Shown here: piece after piece, positions 5,598 through 10,624 of the stretch | Numbering within the stretch: position 1 is the first letter of the stretch | Layout: every line of letters starts with the position of its first letter | Origin: Solirubrobacterales bacterium | Lineage (GTDB): Bacteria; Actinomycetota; Thermoleophilia; Solirubrobacterales; Solirubrobacteraceae | DNA: 10,624 nucleotides | Direction: 5' to 3' | Assembly (NCBI GenBank): GCA_027314825.1 | Contig: DAHVAB010000055.1 | Span: forward strand, 1-10,624 | The notes under the pieces: generated by a model | What the model saw: only the letters and a program-made list of their open reading frames with translations | What the model was told of the DNA's origin: nothing | Databases searched by the model: none | Translations under genes and position numbers: made by a program

Positions 5598-5677
5598 CTC
5601 AGATCACCTCAGATCACCCGCGTGGGGAACACCCTGGGGAACACCCTGGGGAACACCCCCAGACCACCTCGGATGCT
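5598..5677 (+). repeat. Two interleaved families of short direct repeats between the att site and the integrase gene
   Basis: CTCAGATCAC occurs twice in tandem (5598-5617). TGGGGAACACCC follows three times in tandem (5623-5658, exact 12-bp period). Two degenerate copies of the first family come next (CCCAGACCAC at 5658-5667 and CTCGGATGCT from 5668), the last running into the integrase -10 box. Tandem short repeats between the att core and int are typical of arm-type integrase, excisionase or repressor binding sites; that role is inferred. Confidence 0.65.
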
Positions 5678-5682
5678 AGTGT
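5674..5682 (+). promoter_or_regulatory. Extended -10 promoter of the integrase; leaderless start
   Basis: TGC+TAGTGT (5674-5682) ends 7 nt before the ATG at 5690. A GGAG at 5684-5687 is only 2 nt from the ATG, too close to act as a Shine-Dalgarno. The box overlaps the last degenerate repeat of the upstream array, so proteins bound to the repeats could block it. Confidence 0.5.
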
Positions 5683-5689
5683 TGGAGCC

Positions 5690-6963
5690 ATGTTCACGCA
5701 TGCGAGCCCCGCCATGAATCCGCCCACGGACGTCACTCCGAACGGACACCTGAAGGTGGTCGGGAATCGAAGTGGCCGGCGCTGGCGCGCGTACTGGTAT
5801 GACGCTGACGGCAAGCACGCCCGCATTCTCGGCAAGGCATGGGTGCAGAACACGGGCAAGCGGACTGCGCGCGGCGCAGTGATTTGGAAGGCCGCCGATG
5901 GCTCGAAGCCCGATTTTTCTTACATGACGCCGAAGGAGGCGGAAGCACGGCTACGGCGACTGGTGGAGCACGAGGCGGTCCGGATCCCGACGGTTCGCAC
6001 CCGTCACGGCAAGCCTGTGACATTCGCAGACGCTGCCAGTGCTTGGCTTGAGCATGGCGAGCACAGGCGCAACCTGAAGCGCTCGACGCTGCTCGACTAC
6101 CGTCAGGCGCTCGGTGCCTACCTGCTTCCGGCCGAGGAAGGCAAGCAGGCCGGGCAGACACTGTATGGACGGGCTCCGTTTGCAACCACACCGCTGCGAG
6201 ACCTCAAGCCCGCGGACATCAAGGCGTGGAACGAGGGCCTGCCGCACGGGCGCACCGCGGAGAAGCTGCTGATGATCGTGCGCGCGGTGCTCGGCCATGC
6301 GTTTGCGCACGGATGGATCGACCGCGACCCGTCGGCGGCGGTCGAACGTCACCCGGTGGGCTACAGCGGCGACTACGACTTCTACAGCCGCGAGGAGGTC
6401 GACGCGCTCGTGCGGGCCGCCGCCGGCGAGCTGGATGCCGCAGTGTTTCTCACCGCGGCGCTGACGGGACTGCGCCGCGGCGAGCTGGTCGCGCTGCGCT
6501 GGCGCGATGTGGATTTCCCGGGCCAGGCGATCAGGGTGCGCGCCAACTACTCGGCGAGCTGGTCACCCCGAAGAGCGACAAGGTACGAAGCGTGCCGATG
6601 GTGCCGGACGTCGCCCAGGCGCTCGCCCGGCTCGGCCAGCGCGAGCGCTTCACCGCCGGCAGGGATCCCGTGTTCGTCGGCGAGGCCGGCGGGCACATCG
6701 ACGCGAGCGCCCTGCGTCGCCGCTACGCCGCGGCCGCCAAGCGCTCGGGGCTGCGGCCGCTGCCGCTCCACTCGCTGCGCCACTTCTTCGGCTCGATGGC
6801 GGTGCACCGAGCCTCGCTCGTGCAGGTGCAGTCGTGGATGGGCCACGCCCACATCCAGACGACGGCGCGCAACCTGCACGCCAAGAGCCAGGCGGGCGAT
6901 GCAGCGCTGCTGGCCGGGGCGTTCGAGTCGAGTGCGGCGGAGGCGGTGTCGGCGTCTCACTGA
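5690..6963 (+). pseudogene. Tyrosine-recombinase integrase, frameshifted and lacking the catalytic Tyr
   Basis: Codons from 5690 encode an N-terminal DNA-binding region (about 20-110), a SAM-like core-binding domain (110-225) and the start of the catalytic domain with R262 (ALTGLRRGEL). At 6551-6553 one base is missing: the reading passes from RVRANYS in the first frame to GELVTPKSDKVRSVP in the next, which carries K295, the H361-x-x-R364 box (LHSLRH), H386 (WMGH) and a stop at 6961-6963. The repaired protein would be 424 residues, normal for the family. The nucleophile position, nine residues after H386, is Asn395 (AAC at 6871-6873, TTARNLHAK) where relatives have T-x-x-R-Y-L-H. Even without the frameshift the enzyme should therefore be inactive. 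It belongs to the island that starts at the tRNA-Ala fragment. The unrepaired first frame runs on to 7042 as nonsense overlapping abiEii. Confidence 0.88.
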
Positions 6964-7880
6964 GCGACATCAAGAGCGTCCCACCGAAGCGCTTCATGAT
7001 CCCACGTGCCGCGCGCTCGCCGTTGAAGGACGGGATCTATGAAACGTCTCCCCGTGTCGATCGCCGAATCGAGATCGCGCTCAAGTAGAAGAGACACATC
7101 TCGCGCGATGCGGGCATAGCCGCGCCTCCAGTTGGTGTCGGCGACGATCGAGACTGTCTGCGGGAGGTTGAGTCCGCGGCGGGCCGCCTCGGAGTCGAGC
7201 GCCGTCATCATCTCGTCCGCGTCGATGACTGCCGTGTGTGCGAAGACGACGAGGTCGGCAAGGTCACGGTAACGGGTGCTCGGCTCGCGCAGACCGCTCG
7301 AGCGCTCGTGTGTTTCATGCAGAGCACACACCTTGTCGGCGACGTGATCGGCGAGCGGATACACGAGATAGCTGGTGCTGCTGAGCCCTGGGATCTCGAC
7401 CGGCACGACCCTGGCGAACGATGCCGGTGTGCCGGTCATCGTGAGCGCCGCAACGAGATCGACGTGGAAGGCGGCGAAGCGCTTGACCCCCAGATCGGCC
7501 TGGACCGGCACGCGCAGCGCCTGCCCCGCTTCGGTGAGCAGTTGCCCTGCCCCGAGCGTGAAGGTGAAGAAGTCGTGCAGGTCGATCCGCGCGGCTTCGC
7601 GCAGCGCAAGCTCGGCCTCCTGCAGCCCGCCCTCTCGGTGTAGAAGATCGACATCGCGGGTGTGTCGTGCCTCGGGGCCGATGCGCGCGAGCATCGCTGT
7701 GGCGCCCTTGAGGACCCATCGCTCCGGGTCGTTCGCGAACACTCTGCACAGCAGGCGGTCATATGCGAACTGCCTCTGCAGATTCGCAAGCGGGATGCCG
7801 CGGTCCTCGGCGAGCGGCCGCAGGCGGTCGGCTATTGCGGAGCGCAGGGCGCGCGGGTCGGAGTAGCGATCGCCGGTCAT
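6957..7880 (-). CDS. abiEii: AbiEii nucleotidyltransferase toxin (type IV toxin-antitoxin / abortive infection)
   Basis: This 307-residue protein is an AbiEii-family nucleotidyltransferase-like toxin. Motif I is WVLKGATAMLARIG...RHTRDVDLL, with K58-G59 and the D76-x-D78 metal-binding pair. The family lysine lies in ADKVCALHE (K183), followed by STRYRDLADLVVFAH (202-215), matching the R-x-x-D-L-x-D-L motif. AbiEii proteins are bacteriostatic and block growth when their antitoxin is overcome, for example on phage infection; related enzymes add nucleotides to tRNA. The ATG at 7880 overlaps the antitoxin stop by 4 bp (ATGA), so the two are translationally coupled. Its stop overlaps the end of the convergent integrase by 7 bp. 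All core motifs look intact. Confidence 0.92.
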   Translation of the reverse strand: MTGDRYSDPRALRSAIADRLRPLAEDRGIPLANLQRQFAYDRLLCRVFANDPERWVLKGATAMLARIGPEARHTRDVDLLHREGGLQEAELALREAARIDLHDFFTFTLGAGQLLTEAGQALRVPVQADLGVKRFAAFHVDLVAALTMTGTPASFARVVPVEIPGLSSTSYLVYPLADHVADKVCALHETHERSSGLREPSTRYRDLADLVVFAHTAVIDADEMMTALDSEAARRGLNLPQTVSIVADTNWRRGYARIARDVSLLLERDLDSAIDTGRRFIDPVLQRRARGTWDHEALRWDALDVAQ

Positions 7881-8557
7881 TCGCCGCGCGCCAGGGCATT
7901 GATGACGTCACGGCTCCGGTCGTATCCAGCCAGGTTGAGCAGATGATCCAGCAACGCCGGTCCGTCGCCGCGACGAAAGCCGAAGCGGCCGGCGTAGGGC
8001 GCGATGCATTCGGCGACGGCGCCGGGATAGTCGAATACCCGATCGATCACCGTTGCGGTGATGTGCGCCACGCTGGTCGGCTCAATGTTGTCTGCGAGAA
8101 GGTCGGCGATCATGCGTGCCGCGCGGGTCGTGGGCATCCCTGCGAGCACGATCCGCTGCCTGTCGGGCACTTCGCCCCGATGGATGCGCACGTCTCGACG
8201 CCGGGTCTGGTGGCGTCTTGGCATGGTGAACTCGTGGATGTCCGCCCGCAGGTCGCCGACTCCGTACAGCGCCGCGGCCGAGGTGTGGGAGACGAGTGCC
8301 ACGGCGGGATTGCGCAGTCGCTCCCATGCCGGCACGGCAGGATCGAGCTGCAGCCACGCCGCCCGCAGCTGCATGTGGTCGGGCTCGGCGCCGCCGCGTA
8401 CGCGGTAGACGCCGTGTGCCACCCTCTCCAGGAAGCCGTCGCGCAGCAGCCGCGCCAGCGAGCTCGGAGCCACGCCGGCGTCAAGCGCCTGCCTGCGCGT
8501 GCAGAGCCCCCACTGCTCCTCGGCGACACCAAGCAGAAGCTGCATCGGACGCGCCAT
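7877..8557 (-). CDS. abiEi: AbiEi-type antitoxin with N-terminal winged helix-turn-helix
   Basis: This 226-residue protein is the partner antitoxin. Residues 8-55 form the AbiEi-type winged helix (QWGLCTRRQALDAGVAPSSL, then LLRDGFLERVAHGVYRV), where G49-V50-Y51 is the usual G-V-Y wing. The C-terminal part carries the family SHTSAAALYGV (90-100), an R-x-x-V-x-I-H strand (121-126) and a final helical region that inhibits the toxin. AbiEi proteins repress their own operon by binding inverted repeats at the promoter. The ATG at 8557 is chosen because an extended -10 box ends 7 nt upstream; there is no Shine-Dalgarno. It is the first gene of the abiEi-abiEii operon. Confidence 0.9.
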   Translation of the reverse strand: MARPMQLLLGVAEEQWGLCTRRQALDAGVAPSSLARLLRDGFLERVAHGVYRVRGGAEPDHMQLRAAWLQLDPAVPAWERLRNPAVALVSHTSAAALYGVGDLRADIHEFTMPRRHQTRRRDVRIHRGEVPDRQRIVLAGMPTTRAARMIADLLADNIEPTSVAHITATVIDRVFDYPGAVAECIAPYAGRFGFRRGDGPALLDHLLNLAGYDRSRDVINALARGE

Positions 8558-8564
8558 ACTGCGA

Positions 8565-8578
8565 AATATATCATATAT
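8565..8578 (-). promoter_or_regulatory. AbiE operon promoter inside an AT-rich palindrome
   Basis: On the minus strand TGA+TATATT (8573-8565) is an extended -10 box ending 7 nt before the abiEi ATG. It lies within ATATAT-C-ATATAT (8566-8578), a 13-bp symmetric element and one of the few AT-only patches in the window. AbiEi antitoxins autoregulate through inverted repeats, so this is the likely operator; that part is inference. Confidence 0.5.
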
Positions 8579-8664
8579 AGATCGCTTTGGAGAGCATGGT
8601 GCCGGTTCTCACTGCATTGTGTGCCACGCTCGATACATCTTGCAGCAAGCACAGCAGGCCTCGG

Positions 8665-8769
8665 CTACTGGCTGCTCCGTCCGTTCGCCTCGATCCGGTT
8701 TTCGTCGAGCCATTTGGTGAGGTCGTCGGGGTTGAAGCGGACGTAGTGGCCGAGCGGGCGCTGAGGCGG
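8665..8769 (-). pseudogene. C-terminal fragment of an excisionase-like (MerR/Xis-type HTH) gene
   Basis: The minus strand encodes QRPLGHYVRFNPDDL, then TKWLDENRIEANGRSSQ and a stop at 8667-8665. The G-x-Y-V-R-F-x-P-D-D-L-x-x-W-L pattern is the wing and last helix of small helix-turn-helix excisionases. The frame upstream gives GGPPP and then a stop at about 8799, with no start codon and no recognition helix, so the N-terminal two thirds are missing. It lies between the AbiE promoter and the NERD gene and is probably a leftover of an island recombination module. No gene is supported in the flanks (8581-8664 and 8770-8869). Confidence 0.6.
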
Positions 8770-8869
8770 CGGTCCTCCTGCGGCTCCTCGTAGACCCTAA
8801 CCTCGCTGGATGCCGCCATGGTGAGGACCGCCGAGCCAACCGCTTGTGCAATGAACGATTTTCCACGCG

Positions 8870-8881
8870 CGTCAATTGACG
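8870..8881. other. 12-bp perfect palindrome next to the NERD gene stop
   Basis: CGTCAATTGACG is fully symmetric and begins 1 nt beyond the NERD stop codon (8883-8885 on the minus strand). It could be a protein-binding site. It has no loop or U-run, so a terminator role is doubtful. Confidence 0.35.
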
Positions 8882-8882
8882 A

Positions 8883-9968
8883 TCACCGGACGCGCGTTTG
8901 CCTGGGGCAAAGCGCAATATCGTTGAGCCAGGGAGCCATGCCACCGGCGAGCGCGAGGCTGTCGGCCGACGGTCGATCGCGCACGATCAGCTTGTCGATC
9001 CGCGCACGGCGAACAGTCGAGAGATCGCCGCCCATCTCCTCGACCAGGTCGAACACCGTCTCCGCGTCGGTGTCCACGCCCACCGTCGGTTCGCTGATCT
9101 CGTCGAGCTCAGCGCGCGGATGGTTGAAGATGAGCACACGCTCGACTTCGAGTTGCTGGCCACGGCTCACGAGGAACCCTTCCAGCGCATCGGCCGGCTC
9201 GTTGAGCTGCTCGCTCGGTGAGCGGCCGGCGCGATCGCAGAGGTCGCCGTCGTCGACCTCGTTGCCGTAGCGGTCGTACTTCACGTAGGTCCAGTCGTCG
9301 CCGTCGCACGACACAGTCGCGTTGCGGTACTTGACCTCGATTGCGATCAGGCCCGGCGGGCCGAGCAGGAGATGATCGATCTCGCCCTGGCGGTTGCGGT
9401 AGCCGCGGAAGAGGGTCCAGGCCTCGCCGAGCTCCTCGGCGAGTTCGTTGGCGAGGAGCTGCTCGCCGCGCACGCCGGCGGCGAGCTGCTCACGTTCGTG
9501 GAGCGCTGCGGCCGTGGTGCCTGGCGGCGGCGCTGCGCGTGCGGGCCGACGCGAACGGAGCTGCCAGAGCGCCAGTGTGGCGCCCAACCACGAAAATGGA
9601 CGGCGATCCAGACGCGCCTCCGACCGGCGCTCTGAGAGCTGCGCGGCCTCTTCGGCATGCGCTGTCTGGGCTTGGCGGAAGCGCGCCTCCCGCTCTGCAC
9701 GCTCCTGCTCGCGACGCTCGGCCTCGGCGGTGAGCAAGTCCTCTGGGTGGTTGGAAAGCTCGACTATCCGCACGCGCGACTTTCGGGGGATCGTGAACCT
9801 GGGCGCTCCGCACGATGCGGATGGCCCTGCACACCGATCCGACTGCGCGCCAGCGACGGGACGTGCCGCGGCTGGGCGACGCTGCTCGGGGGCTGACTTG
9901 GGGCGCCCGCCTGAAGCCGGCTCGGGAACATTCCCGCCGCGAATCCGACGCTGGCCTGGATCTTGCAT
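8883..9968 (-). CDS. NERD-domain (nuclease-related) protein
   Basis: Numbered from the ATG at 9968 this is 361 residues. Residues 1-65 are Pro/Arg/Ala-rich and look non-conserved. A charged coiled-coil-like stretch (EDLLTAEAERREQERAEREA, 76-95, and on to about 120) leads to a short hydrophobic patch (FSWLGATLALWQL). The NERD domain starts near 166: GEQLLANELAEEL (E169), GEIDHLLLG (E196, D198) and GLIAIEVKY (E211, K213), then a Q254. This E...E-x-D...E-x-K layout is that of PD-(D/E)xK-like nucleases, so DNA cleavage or binding is likely, though NERD activity is shown for few proteins. No Shine-Dalgarno marks the ATG; a GTG at 9773 (RIVELSNHPEDLL) is a plausible true start giving 296 residues. 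It has no partner on the same strand nearby. A role in defence or DNA processing in the island is inferred. Confidence 0.82.
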   Translation of the reverse strand: MQDPGQRRIRGGNVPEPASGGRPKSAPEQRRPAAARPVAGAQSDRCAGPSASCGAPRFTIPRKSRVRIVELSNHPEDLLTAEAERREQERAEREARFRQAQTAHAEEAAQLSERRSEARLDRRPFSWLGATLALWQLRSRRPARAAPPPGTTAAALHEREQLAAGVRGEQLLANELAEELGEAWTLFRGYRNRQGEIDHLLLGPPGLIAIEVKYRNATVSCDGDDWTYVKYDRYGNEVDDGDLCDRAGRSPSEQLNEPADALEGFLVSRGQQLEVERVLIFNHPRAELDEISEPTVGVDTDAETVFDLVEEMGGDLSTVRRARIDKLIVRDRPSADSLALAGGMAPWLNDIALCPRQTRVR

Positions 9969-10072
9969 TAACGGCCAGCGCCCCGGTCTAGCCGAGGCGC
10001 CGATCCGTCCGCTTGGAGCGGGAAAATGCGGGTTGACGAGACTCGTATCCCGACCCCAGGAGGATCACCCAT
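9969..10072 (+). promoter_or_regulatory. Region between NERD and transposase genes; probable left end of the IS
   Basis: AGGAGG (10058-10063), 9 nt before the ATG at 10073, is a clear ribosome-binding site. TTGACG at 10033-10038 could be a -35 box, but no matching -10 was found. The left inverted repeat of the IS should lie here; it cannot be defined because the right end is outside the window. Confidence 0.4.
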
Positions 10073-10624
10073 ATGGTGAAGCGTGAAGGGCTCGTTGACA
10101 AGCTACATGTCATCGCGGACGGCACCGGTCAGGTCGGGCACGCGGGCAGCGCGCTGCTGGCTGGGGCTGCAGACCGCATCGGGCTCACGAGGGCGCTGTC
10201 GCAGGCTATGGCGAGTACCCGCGAGCGGCGCTCCGCGCACGATCCCGGCGTGGTGCTGCGCGATTTGACGGTGATGCTCGCTGACGGCGGGGACTGCCTG
10301 GCGGACATGGGCGCGCTGCGCGACCAGGCAGACCTGTTCGGCGTGGTGGCCTCGGACGCGACGGCGTTCCGGGTGATCGACTCGATCTGTGAGCAGCGTC
10401 TTGAAGCACTGCGCAAGGCGGTCGCGGCGGCACGCGCACGCGCGTGGCAGTTGGGCGCGCGCCCGCAGCGCACGGCGGGCAAGAGGCGCCGGTGCCGGGA
10501 GCGCACGGTGATCGACATCGACGCGACGCTGATCAGCGCCCATTCGGAGAAGGAGCAGGCGCAGGGCAACTTCAAGGGCGGCTTCGGCCACCACCCGCTG
10601 CTGTGCTACTTGGACGAGACTGGC
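9985..10624 (+). mobile_element. IS1380-family insertion sequence, left part
   Basis: The element is inferred from the transposase gene at 10073. The left limit is an estimate somewhere between 9969 and about 10040, and the right end lies outside the window. No inverted repeat or target duplication can be verified. Confidence 0.6.
10073..10624 (+). CDS. IS1380-family transposase, N-terminal part (runs off the window)
   Basis: The frame is open for 184 codons to the right edge. It shows the IS1380 pattern: HAGSALLAGAADRIGLTRAL (N-terminal helices, 23-42), a D-P-G-V-V-L-R-D-L block with VMLADGGDCLADMGALRDQ, DLFGVVASDATAFRVIDSI, and the catalytic-domain start V-I-D-I-D-A-T-L-I-S-A-H-S-E-K-E followed by K-G-G-F-G-H-H-P-L-L and Y-L-D-E-T-G. 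The ID-x-DATL aspartate is the first DDE residue; the others lie outside. The ATG has AGGAGG upstream; a GTG directly after it would also serve. Its position to the right of the NERD gene shows that the island has been invaded by an insertion sequence. Confidence 0.93.
   Translation, partial: MVKREGLVDKLHVIADGTGQVGHAGSALLAGAADRIGLTRALSQAMASTRERRSAHDPGVVLRDLTVMLADGGDCLADMGALRDQADLFGVVASDATAFRVIDSICEQRLEALRKAVAAARARAWQLGARPQRTAGKRRRCRERTVIDIDATLISAHSEKEQAQGNFKGGFGHHPLLCYLDETG

Noticed and set aside
5269..5679. Plus-strand frame containing MEPAGLEPATSCLQS
   Set aside because: That peptide is a well-known artefact from reading the antisense of a tRNA 3' half; here it is the tRNA-Ala fragment.
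5609..5859. Minus frames with a repeated FPRV or CSPG peptide
   Set aside because: They are translations of the three 12-bp DNA repeats upstream of the integrase, not protein repeats.
6553..7042. Tail of the 450-codon integrase frame
   Set aside because: After 6552 this frame is Arg/Cys/Ser nonsense. The conserved catalytic domain continues in the next frame and ends at 6963.
7763..8746. 327-codon plus-strand frame
   Set aside because: It is antisense to the AbiEi/AbiEii genes, which carry the family motifs and the promoter.
8571..8819. 82-codon minus frame starting MAASSEVRVYEEP
   Set aside because: It reads through the excisionase-like fragment in the wrong frame and continues into the abiEi promoter; its composition is Ser/Thr-rich noise.
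10103..10594. 163-codon minus frame at the right edge
   Set aside because: It is antisense to the IS1380 transposase, whose conserved blocks are unmistakable on the plus strand.
1..10624. CRISPR array, riboswitch or rRNA
   Set aside because: I saw no regularly spaced repeats with unique spacers and no rRNA or known riboswitch core. The only tandem repeats are the His-tail units and the array at 5598-5677.

Overview
The window is GC-rich and looks like chromosome from a high-GC Gram-positive bacterium, most likely an actinobacterium in the broad sense and perhaps a soil lineage of Thermoleophilia/Solirubrobacterales. The phylum call rests on base composition, a deazaflavin(F420)-type oxidoreductase and start sites that look leaderless; the finer placement is only a guess from protein style.

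Left part (1-3450): ordinary chromosomal genes. On the minus strand are the N-terminal 271 codons of a secreted, helix-rich protein of unknown role and, upstream of it, a small Rieske [2Fe-2S] ferredoxin. A Ddn-family flavin/deazaflavin oxidoreductase is divergent from the Rieske gene. Next come broken remnants of one or more minus-strand genes, one block resembling an ATP-grasp type ligase, and then a plus-strand cation diffusion facilitator with a very His-rich N terminus and no C-terminal cytoplasmic domain.

Middle part (3450-5550): accessory DNA, possibly bounded by two copies of the 3' end of a tRNA-Ala gene, one decayed (3452-3480) and one clean (5498-5543). Between them lie a DUF1778/GNAT toxin-antitoxin pair (TacA-TacT type, minus strand), a non-coding stretch with four perfect hairpins in a row, and a small membrane protein.

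Right part (5550-10624): a genomic island entering at the tRNA-Ala site. Two families of short direct repeats and an extended -10 promoter lead into a tyrosine-recombinase integrase that is dead twice over: a one-base frameshift near 6551 and Asn in place of the nucleophilic Tyr. Tail to tail with it is an AbiEi/AbiEii (type IV) toxin-antitoxin operon, then a fragment of an excisionase-like gene, a NERD-domain nuclease-like protein, and the start of an IS1380-family transposase that runs off the right edge. The cargo (AbiE, NERD, nearby TacAT) is of phage-defence or element-maintenance type. The intact tRNA-Ala(UGC) should lie beyond the right edge.

Across the window, five genes (Ddn-like, CDF, DUF1778 antitoxin, integrase, AbiEi) share one start architecture: an extended -10 box (TGN + hexamer) ending 6-7 nt before the ATG, with no usable ribosome-binding site. 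This predicts leaderless mRNAs. The other intact genes for which a start signal was found (secreted protein, Rieske, membrane protein, transposase) have clear Shine-Dalgarno sequences.
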